A stretch of DNA of 64,000 nucleotides from Primulina eburnea (GCF_022965805.1 NC_133105.1:25829208-25893207); one strand, 5' to 3'; counted from the stretch's first letter, positions 1 to 12,589 are shown. A program made the numbers and translations. The notes: generated from the sequence alone by a model not told the origin.

Positions 1-1894
1 GTGCATGTTTGCGCTCAACAAGACCGTTTCGTTGGGGAGTGTATAGACATGAACTCTGATGTATAATGCATAAAGAATTGAAGTAATCAATACATTGAAG
101 GCGAAAGAAATCCATGCCATTATCTGTGCGAATGTTACAATTTTAGTGCAAAAATTTGTTGAAACAAAGGTGAAATATTGCTTCAAGATTTGCAGAGTGT
201 CCGACTTAAACTACATCAGAAACGCCAATGTGCATAGAGAAAAGTCATCAATGATTGTTATATGACGAAATGATCGATTTGGCGTGTGTTGAATAAATGA
301 TAAACATTCTAATCGTGAGAAAGACAAATTACCAAAACTCTTATGCCAAAGATTGATATTATGAAGATCACAAGAAGTGAGATTTACAGTCATTTGATAC
401 ATCAGATACAGAATGAGCATTATTGCTACTCAAGTGTGTAAAGTGCGTATTCGAGACTGAGGTTGGAGTAGAGCTCACTAGGTAGTACATGCCATGTTTG
501 AGTTTACCAATCCCCATGATTCTCCCAGTCGGAAGGTCCTGAAGAGACAAACTTGGGATAGAAAATGACACAAAAATGATGAACCTTTGTAACTTGTGAT
601 ATGGACAAAAGTTCAAAATGGAAATCAGGTGCATGAAGAACATTTTTTAAAGCTAAAGAAGGGGAAACAGAGATGGTTCCTCGAGAGGTAATATGCTGTA
701 AGATTACCATCAGGAAGTTGGAATGAACCAGCAGAAGGAGGACATGGTTGAACATCTTGCAAGCCTTGAATAGCACCTGGTACATGAGTGTTTGCCCCAC
801 TATCTAGAATCCAATCATTCGACTCAGAAATTGATAGTAAACTGGTGGTCATACCTGTAAGATTAGCTGCTGGTCCTGCAGTGTTGGCTGTCTGCTCAAG
901 AAGCCTTAAAATCTGCTCGTATTGAGATGGTGTAAAGGAGACGGCAGTGGGTGGAGGGAGGTCTGAATCTTGAGAGACATGGCATGAATCTTGGTTCGTG
1001 CTAAGTGTTTTGGGAGCAGAAAACCTAGAAGTCACTTGAGAGGTTTGAAATTCTTTGTCTGGGGAAACTTCTTATAAAGTTTATGGTTTGGTCGATAACC
1101 AACCAACTTGTTACAATTGTCTTTCGTGTGGCCTGGATAGTTGTAATTCTTGCATCTGGGGCCATCTGATTTTTTGTGGGAGGATGAAAAAAATGCAGTA
1201 GCAGGAACCTCAGATATAGATTGTGAATATAGCACATTCCTGTGAGATTCTTCTTGGGTAATAATTGAATAAGCTTGAGCCACAGATGACAAAGGTTTAA
1301 TTGGAAGAATTTAACTCCTTATGTAGCAATAACTGTCATTGAGACCCATAAGAAACTGCAAGAGACGCTGGTGTTGATCATGTTCAATATAGGCTTTTGC
1401 AGTAGCACAAGAAAAGGATGGAAGAGTCACTAATGAAGTGTACTCATCCCAAAGCTGTCTGAGATCAGAGAAATAAATGGAGATTGTATTTTGACCTTGA
1501 GTAAGTCAAACAATATCACGGTTGATGACAAAAATTCTTGAACCAGAAATCTTGTCAAATCGTTATTTCAAATCTTCCCAGACAGCTGAAGCCTCAGTAG
1601 TGAACACAAGGCCACCAAAGATATCAGGTGACACCGAATTATCCAAGATAGAACGATGGCATTGCATCGTTCCGAGTCATGTAAAGAGGGAGAGTTGGCA
1701 GAAGTTTTGGGGCACAAAACCATTAATGAACCGAATCTTTTTCTTCGCTCGTAATGCAAGTAGCATGGTGCGGCTCCAAACACCATACTTTTCAGATCCA
1801 ACAGGGGGATCAAGAACAAGAGAAACCCCGGGAGTATCCGAAGGGTATAGATACAGAGGATCATGAAATCCAATGTAGAATTGGATCCAGCCAT
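1..1894 (-). pseudogene. RE1 gag-pol, degenerate
   Basis: Translation starts with an ATG at 1894 and reads as Copia gag in shifting frames, with several frameshifts and stops. A zinc-knuckle remnant (CKNYNYPGHTKDNC) lies near 1110-1180. The protease motif WILDSGANTH is near 790-830. The pre-integrase segment LWHKSFGNLSFSRL is near 300-345, followed by the integrase start (ITIIDDFS) near 220-260. The order gag, protease, integrase is that of Ty1/Copia. No reading frame is intact, so the copy is non-autonomous. The rest of pol lies left of the window. The lineage within Copia was not resolved. Confidence 0.8.
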
Positions 1895-1936
1895 TTAAAA
1901 CTTTCGCAAAGAAAATATGATTCAGAAGAAATTACA

Positions 1937-1948
1937 TGCCTGATACCA
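1937..1948 (-). other. Primer-binding site of RE1
   Basis: On the minus strand this reads TGGTATCAGGCA, matching the common plant initiator-methionine tRNA primer site TGGTATCAGAGC in its first nine bases. It directly follows the LTR end. Confidence 0.75.
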
Positions 1949-2214
1949 TGTTAAGGTGAAGATATATCACCATTGAAGTGATAAACAAAAGCTTTCAATA
2001 GACGAGGACGAAGAAGACTTATAGTATAATCTGGAAAAATATCAAAAATGCTTTTACATTTTCTGGTAGCTCATTTATATATTGACATTGGAGAAAACTA
2101 CTTGTAAACTTCTACTAAATACAAAACTAATTAACTGTCAAACTATCCAACAGATTAAGGGTCAAGTAACTGGCTTGATTCTTCGAGATCTTCTAGAACA
2201 TGTGTATCTTAACA
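1949..2214 (-). repeat. 5' LTR of RE1
   Basis: The LTR is bounded by TGTTAAG at 1949 and CTTAACA ending at 2214 and abuts the primer-binding site without a gap. A TATA-box-like ATATATAAAT on the minus strand lies at 2073-2082, so a promoter here would fire in the direction of the host PLD gene. Confidence 0.8.
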
Positions 2215-2465
2215 TACAGTTCTTGACATGAATAGGATTTTCCAGTGAGCCAATTCAACTTATATCATGTTCACAACCTGTGAACTTACCCTATCATTTG
2301 GAATGAAAAATTAGTGCCTGAATTTGTTTCATGTACGATATTTTAGTAATGAAATGAGGAACATGCCTTTGCGATAAGGGAGTAGTAAGAAATGAATACA
2401 TTGCTACCTGAAAAAGATACCTAATGTAGAAATGCGCTGCTTAACAAGGAAGGAAAAAAACAGAC

Positions 2466-5400
2466 CTCAATATATACATAATGTTCTGCTCTTTCAATAA
2501 GTGAACAGTAGGCACTGTGAATACTTTCTTCAGTTTGGCTTGTTCCTGCTGACCATTGGCTTACACTCCTTATAACCTGGGAAGCACGGGTCATCCAAGG
2601 CTATTAGATGAGGGAATATCCACACTTGCAAATGAAACACATCAAAACCAAGTACTTAGATGATGTCACTCATGCAGCTAAGTAAGCTTAGATCAAACCA
2701 GAGCAGACAACAAAAAATTCTGTCAAATTCACAAAGAGTAAATGGAACTTTAATAAATCTCAATGCTGTTTGTTGAGTGTACAGGAGCCGGTTTATAAGC
2801 TTGAGTCTGCAATACTGGGCAAGACTGGGGAAAGAGAAGAAGAGGCTTCATCTCAGGATCCACTTCTACTAGACCTTTTACCCTGGACAAAACGTGTCGT
2901 TTTGGTTCTATTTTTTGAACATAGAAAGATAACAATGTATCTCATGGTTCAATAAGACAGTCAATTATAACAACAAAGATATTGCTAGCCAGGAGCTAGA
3001 ACTCACCTGACAGCCACATGGGACACGAGGACCAACTTGTCCTATTTCATCTGATGAAACAACTTGATCACCTCTTTCCTGTGATTCCCACCACCTGTTT
3101 TCTGAAATATCTGATCCATGCTGCCTCACAAGTGAAGACATGCTGCTTTGGAGATCCAAGGAGTCGAGATCATCCACGAAGCCCCTCATTGGCATATCTG
3201 GGATTAATGGTTCAGCTTTGAATTTATGAAAAGAGAAGGGACTTCTGCCGGGCCTGCTTGGCTGATCATGTGGATTACCATCAAACCCATTTAATTTTGG
3301 TTCTCCTCTTACAGCATCTTGGCCGTCAGCTTCTTGAGGCATAAGCAAAGGTATATCCTGAAGAGATGATAGGGACGAAAAGGAGTCGTTCCTTTTGATG
3401 TCTTTATGATAGCCATTGTGATTCTTATCACCATTTTCTATCTCCCTACTAATTCCCATATAATGAGGAATAACCATGTGGTGCTGAGGCAAGAGAAGGG
3501 GAATTGCATTCTCATTTGGAGCTTTGTTTCTCTGGAAGATAATGAAATAGTTTTAAATCACATGAAGAATACTCTAGCTACAGATATCGATATAAAAAAA
3601 TTAACTACATATACCTTAGCATAGTTCCATCGCTGAACAAAATGTCGGGCTACATCGCTGCAAGGGGGCCCCCAAAGGGCACAGTGTACATCATGCCATG
3701 GCATCCGTGGATATTTTGCTCGATCTAATTCATCCTTCATCGTGTCCTCCCACGAATTTGGTTCCGATTCCCTAAGATTCAGTAACATCAAGCAATTGGC
3801 AAATTTAATTCCATACTTAGATCAAGCTAAAGGTAGCAAAACAACATCCCAGTTCGCTTTTCAAAGTAAACTTAAATTGAACAGTGATAGTACATAAAAA
3901 TACGGAAAAAGCAATTGGGAAAATTACACGAGCATGGTAAAAAAAACAATAATACAGACGGGATGACTCACGTTTACAAACTCGTTCACAATCAAACTTC
4001 CCAACATTTGGCAACAAAAGTAAAGAGAAGCTTAAAAAGGATCACCCAGTAAAAAACATTATGTTTCTCTAGAGAGATGGACTAATTTTTGTTCTCCATT
4101 ACATCTAAATGGGTGAGAGATGGTTAAATTACCAGCTAACATACCAACAACACAGGTTCATACACACCTTGGATTGTAATAATCCTTGCCAGGCCATATT
4201 GAAGAGGGATGATCACCAATTTTATGATCGCCAGAATCGTAACGTCCAAAGCACAGATCAAGTCCTCCAATGAAACATATCTGGTGATCTACAATGACAA
4301 TTTTTTCATGGTGGGACCTATATAGGAGAGGATCCAATATCAACAGATGCAATTATTAGTTTGAAAAGCAAAAGCTTATCTAGACAAACATGAATGGATG
4401 TTGTAAATAATTGCAACTCTAATAGAAAGCACACCATAAATAAACACCAGAAGAAAAATGGTCAGGATATCGAAGCACTCTGATGTTCTCATGAATGCCC
4501 AGAAGCTTTCTCTTGCTATAGACACTGTTAATTTTCAGAGCTAGAGCAACCTCTTTGTACAGAAGAATATGTACCTAACAAAACATGATAAATCCATGTC
4601 ACCAGACGTTCAAGCCGAAAAATGAAACAATCACAAGAAAAAAAACTAGCAATACTCTTCCATGGGACCATTTCCAGCTCAATAAAAGCAATAGGCAACA
4701 ACATAATACAGCATCAAAGCAGCATCTTCAAGACGAGACATTGCAAGACATAGCAAGGAAAAATTAGTCCTTGTTAAGTTTATCACAAAATGATATTCCT
4801 ACAAACTTGTCATGATGCCAATACTAGTTTAGATCTCCACAAACTATAAGAAGCATAAGAAAACCAATATATTTATCCAGACCCATTACTCTGACCTTAA
4901 TCATAAAATACAAATTAACAGAGTTATGGCCTACGTCAGCTAGTAGAAGATATCATCTTAATGAAACAAGAAATTAGTAAGATGACCATAAACATAACTT
5001 GTTCATCAAGAGAATCACCAGAGAGAACAAATAATCATCTATGTGAACCTATTTACCTGAACACCTTCCTTGGCTTTAGCTTCCAGTAAAGAATCAAGCC
5101 GAGTAGATGCATGAGCAAGAAATGGACGGCACAAGTAAAGTTCTGGACACAACCACCACCCGCATATGTATATCTGATTTGAATATCATCACCAATAACA
5201 ACAAAAAATTAGCAGGTATAACGCCAATTATAAACACAATGGACGTTCGAGAATATACCGTCGATTTTGCACCCTCAATAGCCAAAGCAATAGCTTCAAA
5301 TGCAGCACGACCATCAATGAACCACTGAACTTGACTACCATCTTCAGTCAAACCTCGAGGAGGAGCAAAAGAGCCAAAACGATGGGGGTGACACCAACCT

Positions 5401-8400
5401 TCAGGTGGCCTAAGACCAGCATCATTGATTGCGGCAACCCAATCTTTAACTTTGGCATTACTTTTCGTTCTAAGCTTTATGTTCCGACTTCCACAAATCA
5501 CCTATAGCATATGGCCCTTAAGTTCATTAAAATGCAGTTTTCAAGCTATAATTTTTTCTTTTGATTGGTAGTTTGCAAGCTACAATTGCAACCTATGTCA
5601 TAAATCCATAAATTACATATACGAAATTAGGTTATTCGTTGTCATTAACAAGAGAGTTCCAACTTAGCGAAGAAATAACTCTCATGCACTGAACCCTAAA
5701 GAGAAGGGAATCTATGCATATGATTTTTGCAGAAGGCAGTTCATAATATCACTAGCAGTTACTTTGCTTCAATTACACATGGACAATGAAGAGGCAAAAA
5801 TCCTTGAAAGTATGTGATTCTCAATCATTCAAAACCTCAACTGAAGCAAAAATGTAATGAACATAGCCTACACTGAAATAGTGGCGTAAAGGATTGCGAT
5901 CTTTAACTTCTTTCGCCAATGATACTCGACCCTCTCCATTACCATCTGAGGCTGGTAGAACATCAAAAACAACAATATCTAGAGGATTGGGGTCAAAAGG
6001 TTCCCTCAGAAAAGCCAAAAATCCAGGTTTTAGCACAGCCCAGACCTGCAGATCGACAAAATGTAAATATCTCAACTTCTATGAGATCACAGTAATCTAT
6101 GCAGGCTAGAAGAGAAGGAAATGCCGAGCTAAACCCTGTCTACCAAGTGCAACATTTTGCAATTTTTCCAGTTTTCATGACAAATACTAGAAAATTACAA
6201 CATATCCCAAAAAATTTCTATTTGGCAAAAGGGATACTAAAATATTCATCTAGCACAATGTAGGTGGAAAAACTCCTGCAAGAAGCGTCGTTTATTCAAA
6301 TACAACCTATCTTTAGTAATCGCCAGTGATGGCTCTTTGATCAACATCTCAGACAATTGCTGAAATATGATTTACGAGGAATATAAAACATGTCTCAGGG
6401 AAAAATACATAAATAAAACCATCTGATATCCAAATTCCAATCAAAGTCACCGATAGTAACAATAAATTGATTTGATAACAAAAAATATGCACCATCTTCT
6501 TCCCAAACAAAGTAATTACACCATGAAATCATATCTAGAGAGATCAATATGACCTTTTGCCAATTATCTCTGCAACAACTGAACAACTGACACGAGCAGC
6601 ATTTTCTGTCACTGTTATTGCCCAAAATTTTTGGCAAATGCTTTACCATAACATAGTCTTCCTTCAGCTTTGGACCATATTCTGGGGAAAAGGATAACTT
6701 GGAAACTTCCAAAAATCTGCACACCTATGATATTCAACTACAACAATAAGATTTGTAAAAAAATCCAAACAACCAGGCAGTTACATATCTGCAGAAATGA
6801 AGCCAGAAACATTGTCATATGTGCAGAGCCAGACAATGTCCATCCAACAGTAATAATATGTTTCCTGTATGATCATACATCTTTCGTGTTTAGCCTTTTT
6901 TCTTACGACCATCAAGGAGACAACCATCATAGAAATGCAACATAACCACATGAAGGTTAGACAAAAGTAAATATGCGTGTGCAATATGAACCTTGTAAAA
7001 GTCACTAGCTCAGCTTAAAACACATCAACAAAGTGTGAATCGGTTTCGGCTTTTCTATAAATAGGGAGTCGAAGCAAACACAGAGTCCAGATTAATTTTA
7101 AAAAAATGAAAATTCTCATAAATGAAAATATCTCCTCTTTCTTGATAATTCAACAATTTTGTACTTGTGAACAATGTACATGATTAGCTTATAGGAAAAT
7201 GCTCCACTCAGAATCTCAAATACACCTTTTACACATGTATGAACAGAAGGCCAAATATGAAAAGATCATATTTAGAATGTAACTCAAATTCCAATGATAA
7301 ACACAAAGGAGAACAACCTAGCTTTGAAAAAATGACCTGGCATTACCTCTTGGCAGTTCACGATATCAATATTACTGAGGAAGTGATTTAAGTATCCCTG
7401 CATTGCTGTTTTTGCTAGCTCCGAGATAGAATGTTGCCTTCCAAGTGCAGGCCTGATAATTGGAATGGCAGCACTAGATGGAACATCTCTGAACAAAAAA
7501 ACACCAGTAAGCTTTATAAGTATTACAAGAAGAAGCTACAGCATACTTTATATCATTTGCATAAGTCATCCTTGATTAAGAAGCACCTGTTTCTAGCACT
7601 CTCGTCTAAACGTGAAGGAATAGCCTCATCATCCTGTTCTTCATCATCTTGCATAACTGTTGCCTGGTCTCCGATTCCTAAATTTTGAAGCCATTCTCTA
7701 ACCTTTAAAAGATAGGAGAAAATAACTTACAATGAAGATTAAAGACACAAGATAAATTTACACCATAATAGCTCATTCCAAGCACAAGAACGACAACCAT
7801 AGTATTTTCGTCTGATGTGAAGCACAGCTATAAAACAGAACCAGTAATTGTCGGGGAAAATGGCATAAAACGAGAATAAAATATACCTGCTCTTGCTTCT
7901 CATGTATCTCCTCGATAAATTTCCGCTTCTTGAGAGCAAAGTGCAAATAAAAAACTTGCGAAGCTTTCTTCACTAACTGCCACTTGAACTAAGGAGCAAT
8001 AGTGTGACAATCAGAACTTCAGATTATACAAATAAAAAACTTGCGAAGCTTTCTTCACTAACTGCCACTTGAACTAAGGAGCAATAGTGTGACAATCAGA
8101 ACTTCTGATTATACAAAAGTGAATTTCAGTTCTCAAATAGTGCATAAAAGCTTGCACTTACTAGAAGTACAAAATTCATATCAAAAGACAATCTCAGTTT
8201 TGCTAAAACATGCATGCTCTTAATCTGATGCAACCTAAAAGAAGGAAAAACTTCATTATGTCATGTCTATATAACATAGTTTATTTGAAAATACTCTGAT
8301 CCATACCCTCAAATAGCAAAGGAACATATAGTTGTCAAAACAAACCTAAAACAAGAATTAGGTCTAATGGATTCTCAAGTACAAACAAAAAAACATGGAC

Positions 8401-8869
8401 TTTTTTGACAAAGCCGACAGGTAGCAGCAATGAATCTTTTGTACCTTTAACAGGCCCATGGAAGTATTCAATTAGTAATCGACCAGTAAATGTTTGTCTG
8501 AATTTTCTTTGCTTTTTCCGATATATCCTCAAAATCCCAGAGAACATAAAGGAGGGGAAATGAGAGAATGTATTCAATTTAAAGGTTTATATTGCAATCA
8601 GACAAGAATTCACGGAGACATCAAACCTGTCTGTATTGCAGCTCAATGGTGTAACCCAGTAGCATGGGGCTTATATCGCTGGGATCGGGGCGAGAGACCT
8701 GGACAATGGTAGCCTTGGGCAACTCATCAAAAATCCGAGTGAGTTCAGTGGCCGGATGAAACGACAAGAACGATGACATCATCATCGGGAATTCTGCCGG
8801 CGACGCCTCCTTTTGCATCTGAGCGTACTTGGGCCCGCCGATCATGGAAGATTGCTCCGAGGAACCCAT
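2466..8869 (-). CDS. PLDZETA1: Phospholipase D zeta (PX-PH type), 5' 13 exons, partial
   Basis: This PX-PH phospholipase D hydrolyses phosphatidylcholine to phosphatidic acid; in plants the zeta class acts in vesicle traffic, auxin and phosphate responses (family knowledge). I chose the ATG at 8869 (MGSSEQSS). Exons are 8627-8869, 7887-7988, 7587-7702, 7347-7488, 6554-6724, 5872-6045, 5259-5501, 5057-5173, 4435-4574, 4168-4317, 3615-3771, 3007-3531 and 2466-2576, all with GT-AG borders and compatible phases (797 codons). PX occupies about residues 35-200, PH about 205-345. The first HKD motif is HHEKIVIVD, with H486, K488 and D493. Exon 12 adds a Ser-rich linker. About 300 C-terminal residues, including the second HKD motif, are not seen; the next exon (expected NQFFISG) must lie left of RE1 or be lost. 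Wording such as GVYLWSHHEK favours zeta1 over zeta2, which is an inference. Confidence 0.93.
7944..8113. repeat. 85-bp tandem duplication over exon 2 splice acceptor
   Basis: Bases 7944-8028 and 8029-8113 are near-identical direct copies offset by 85 bp. Each contains, on the minus strand, a pyrimidine tract, the acceptor AG and the first 45 bases of PLD exon 2. The copy at 7988 is continuous with the rest of exon 2. Splicing at the upstream copy would add 85 nt, shift the frame and soon meet a TGA. Confidence 0.9.
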
Positions 8870-9205
8870 TTTCACGCCAAATAATAATTTTAAAAAATCC
8901 GCAATTGAATCTAAATCGTATGTGAGAAATCAAATGTTAAGGTTATGGAAATCTGACCAATGGATTGTATCATCCATCAGACAACAAAAGGAGGGGAAAT
9001 GAGAAACGGCATTCAATTTCAGGGGCTGGTTTGTCTTAAGTAGGAAGATGTTGAACTTTACTTCGAATTTTTCATGTCAATTTTTGTTTTGTTTTACGAC
9101 ATGAATAATGTACTAATCCATCAATATAATGACATAAAATGATTGAATGTTATACCACAGATCACTAACGTGAATGATGTAAATCCATCGAGTATTTACT
9201 TTTAA
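8870..9205. other. PLD zeta upstream region; no gene seen
   Basis: This holds the 5' leader and proximal promoter of the PLD gene on the minus strand. I see no coding potential. A 38-bp block at 8986-9023 (aaaggaggggaaatgaga then attcaattt) is a diverged copy of 8548-8585 in intron 1. Towards 9200 the sequence becomes AT-rich and grades into the leader of RE2. Confidence 0.5.
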
Positions 9206-9332
9206 CACGTTATCAGTCGAAAGATCAATTCTCTATATTTTTCCACCCCAAAATACAAAAACAAAGTAACAAAGTAAGAATATTTATTTTACTGATTATT
9301 TATTTTTATTATGTATATATGTAATATATAAT

Positions 9333-9640
9333 ATCATGTTATTATATAATAAAATATATGACATCTCATTATAATAATATGATGTGGTTATATTATTACA
9401 CTGCTTATATATTTTTTATCGTGTTAATGTTTATTTATTGTGTATATATATTTCAATAATGTCATGTTATTATATAAAAGGGATCTATAACACTTCATTA
9501 TAATAATGTGATATGATTATTTCACTGTATATATATTTTTATTGTGCAATATATTAATTATATATATGTAGTTGTATAATATTACAATATTATATAAAAG
9601 GAGTCTCTGACACCTCGTGATAATAATGTGATGTGATATA
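9333..9640. repeat. AT-rich tandem repeat, about 120-130 bp unit
   Basis: Three diverged copies of a block share the anchor (T/C)CATTATAATAATRTGATRTG. The anchors start at about 9361, 9490 and 9610, so the period is 129 and then 120 bp. Each copy also carries GTTATTATATAA and runs of TATATAT. It lies in the presumed leader of RE2. Confidence 0.7.
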
Positions 9641-10051
9641 AATAATTATTTAAACATTATTAACATTATATACGTCATATTATTACCATAAAATTTACAT
9701 ATACATAAATTTATTTTTACTAATTTTGTAATGGTTATAAACAGCTAGTTTTTACCATATAAATATGATTTTACAAGCGCATTCAATCACTCCAAACTTA
9801 CTCTTCCTCCCTAAAAATTTTCTTCATCAAAATTTTCGAAGAAGAAGAAGAAGGTTCTTTCAAGGTTATTTTATATAATTATTTTGATTATTATACTCAC
9901 TAGTCTTGTATTTATCGAAGAATATCCGTCTCACGTTTTTTATTTATTTTAAAAATGTTTGTACTTATAATTTATCGGTTACTTTGTATTATCATATTAG
10001 TAGATTTAAAACTTAACTAATAAAATGCATTGTTATTTTTATTGTATCATC

Positions 10052-12192
10052 ATGTCAAATTTGGCAAAGCTCAAATTTGTGGCGCTCAACATTGCGGGAC
10101 TCTCGACGTAGAAATGTGTCTTGAGTCATTGGGTCAAAATGAGACCATTAAAGAAAATGGTATATTATCATCACAAGAAAAAGCAAAAGCTATGATATTT
10201 TTACGTCGACATCTTAATAAATAATTAAAATGTGAATATCTCATTGAAAAAGATCTCATGGCTTTATGGAAATGATTAATGGAAATTTTTGAACATATAA
10301 GGGACCCGTGATAAATGGAATACATTAAGATTCCAAGATTTTAAGAAAGTCAGTGATACAACTCGGCAATATATCGAATAATCTCGCAATTAAAATTTTG
10401 TGGACATGAGATTACGGAATTGGAAATGATCGAAAAGTATTTTCTACTTTTCACGCATCAAATATTACTCTACAACAACAATATAGAGTACATGGATTTG
10501 CGAGATATTCTGAACTTATCGCATGTCTTCTTCTGGCGGAAAAGAACAACGAGCTGCTAATGAGAAATTATCAGTCCGACCCACTGGATCAATAGCATTT
10601 CCAGAAGTAAATGTTTTAAGTAAAATGAATTTAAACTTGGAAACCAAAATCAAATTCAAAGACAAGATTTTGGTCGAGGTCGTGGTTGTGGACGTGGACC
10701 TGGAAGTGGTCGTGGTCGCGGTCGCGGTCGCGGTCGCGGTCGTGGTTTTGAAAACAATCGAGATAGTTATTTCTATGAATCATCTCAAAAGGGCGTCACG
10801 AACCACCCACTAAAATGATATCATGAGAACATGAGTGTTAATGACAATCACTCAAAACGATTTAAAAGTTCATGTTTTAGATGTGGCACTCCAGGACATT
10901 GGTCTCATATTTGTTAAGCCCCCGAGCACCTTTGTAAGCTCTATAAAGAATCAATAAAGGGAAAACAAAAAGAAACCAACTTCACTGAACACAGTGACCG
11001 TTTGAGTGATTTAATTCATTTTGATGCTACAGATTTTCTCAATGATTTCTCTGAAAATGATTAATATATTGGTGGAATTGAAATCTAAAATATTTTATTT
11101 TTCATGTTCTCATATGCTAATATTTTATTATATAACTATGATATGCCTTATATTTTTCAATAAATTACATATGTATTGTCAGTAATTTTTTCATTACATA
11201 TTTTTTTAAGTTCAAATCTGGAAACTGCTATGAACAAAGCTAAGCAAGGAACTAATCCCATGGATGTTTTCATACCTCATAGTGGTACAACGCACATTAT
11301 TCTCCGAAATAAAAGATATTTATTGGAAATAAAACAAACAAAAACAATTGTGAATACAATATTAGGTCATGTAGACTTGATTAAAGGTTGCTGTAAAGCA
11401 TATTTTTTGTTATCTAATGGTACAATTTTTTTTATAAATGATGCTTTGTATTCACCACAATCGAAAAGAAATTTGTTGAATTTTAATGACATATATTCTC
11501 AGGGGTATGATACTTAGACAATAAATGAAGGAAATGAGAAATATATGTTTCTTACCACATATAAATCAGGAAAGAAATATGTAGTTTAAAAACTACCAAT
11601 GCTTCATTCTGGATTATATTATACACATATAAGCCCAATTGAATCAGACATGGTAGTTGATAATTCTTCAATATTAATCAATTGGCATGATCGATTAGGA
11701 CATCCTAGTTCAACAGTGATGCGAATAATTATAGAAAATACATATGATCATCCACTGAAAGACAATAAGATCTTTCAAAATAATAAGTTTCCATACAAAA
11801 CATGTTCTATTGGAAAATTTATTATAAGACCATCACCAGCTAAAATCCAAACTGAATCACCTATGTTTCTTACGTATCCAGTGTGATATTTGTAGACAAA
11901 TTCATCCACTATGTGGACGATTGAGATATTTTATGGTATTGACCGATGTCCCCAGCCGATGGTCACATGTATGTTTATTATCAACTCGGAATGTGACATT
12001 TGCAAGATTATTTGCTCAAATAATAAAATCGCGGAATCAATTTTCCGATTATACAATCAAGAAAATTTGACTTGATAATGCTGATTAATTTACTTCCCAG
12101 ATTTTCAATGATTATTGTATGTCAATGGGAATCACTGTTGAGCATCTTGTTGCTCATGTACATACACAAAATGGATTAGCTGAATCATTGTT
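10052..12192 (+). pseudogene. RE2 gag and partial pol, degenerate
   Basis: The ATG at 10052 opens a Copia gag (MSNLAKLKFVALNIAG) broken by frameshifts. An RG-rich stretch, a run of RG dipeptides, is encoded at 10670-10755. It is followed by the zinc knuckle CFRCGTPGHWSHIC near 10875-10915, which ends in a TAA. A second block at 11176-11517 covers the protease region, with the catalytic Asp replaced (PHSGTTH). The pre-integrase segment (INWHDRLGHPSSTVM) lies at 11670-11730. The integrase core continues to LVAHVHTQNGLAES near 12140-12190, where the homology ends. Reverse transcriptase and RNase H are absent. Confidence 0.8.
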
Positions 12193-12490
12193 GAGAAGAC
12201 GCTGTCCACTAGACCAAAATCCAGGAGCTGTTGTCCTCCCTTCAGAGAGGACCTGTTGCCACGAGGAAACTTGTGGCAACAGAAAAGAAGTATCGGCGTC
12301 GTTTAGGCGGCGCCCATACAACAGACATCTTCAAGAATAAAGGTGTCTATCTCCCGATGCTCCTTAAGGAGCAGAAGGTTCTGAGAAGGATCGACTTCTC
12401 AGAAAACTTCTTGAAGACCTCCACTGTGAGGATAAGCATCTGGCCGTCCTGCTGGAAGGAGGCAGTAGATAGGGAGATTGACAATGTAAG
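12193..12490 (+). pseudogene. RE3 antisense ORF remnant (aORF family)
   Basis: On the plus strand, immediately beyond the 3' end of RE3 pol, a frame encodes KIQELLSSLQRG and GVYLPMLLKEQKVLRRI, then SENFLKTS and a W-W-AV-E tail. This aligns with the intact antisense ORF of RE4 at 23814-24206 (GYLYKLFLLKELEILRRI, SHNFCKTS, W...W..AV..E). Its 5' end is lost at the RE2 junction. An in-frame TAG near 12215 sits where the paralogue has the conserved Trp. An AATAAA-like tract follows near 12506. Function is unknown. Confidence 0.7.
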
Positions 12491-12589
12491 ATCCAAAAAT
12501 ATTAATAAAATTTTATTATGTTTATTGCTTATCTCTTTTTATGCTTTATTATTTCTTGCACTTAATCCTGGAAATGGATCAACATAAAA

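Larger units (their letters stand above)
1..2214 (-). mobile_element. RE1: Copia LTR retrotransposon, 5' part
   Basis: This is the 5' portion of a Ty1/Copia element on the minus strand that runs off the left edge of the window. Reading from 2214 downward it has a 266-bp 5' LTR, an adjacent primer-binding site, gag with a zinc knuckle, the protease motif and the start of integrase. The LTR termini are a perfect 7-bp inverted pair (TGTTAAG/CTTAACA). The bases after the LTR, tacag at 2215-2219, are one half of the expected target-site duplication; the other half is outside the window. It lies in an intron of the PLD zeta gene in the same orientation as that gene. Confidence 0.85.
9206..12192 (+). 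mobile_element. RE2: Copia element, plus strand, 3' truncated
   Basis: This decayed Ty1/Copia element has gag, zinc knuckle, protease region, pre-integrase and integrase core in order on the plus strand. It stops abruptly at about 12192, inside the integrase, where RE3 sequence begins. The left limit is tentative: the motif AACACGTTATCAG at 9204-9216 resembles the LTR end and primer site of a known Copia group, but I could not delimit an LTR. Between about 9220 and 10050 is an AT-rich untranslated leader. Confidence 0.65.

Noticed and set aside
1522..1954. Plus-strand ORFs in RE1
   Set aside because: They are antisense shadows of the Copia gag on the minus strand.
2215..2465. Search for PLD exon 14 (NQFFISG) before RE1
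   Set aside because: No frame on the minus strand encodes it with usable splice sites, so it is not between exon 13 and RE1.
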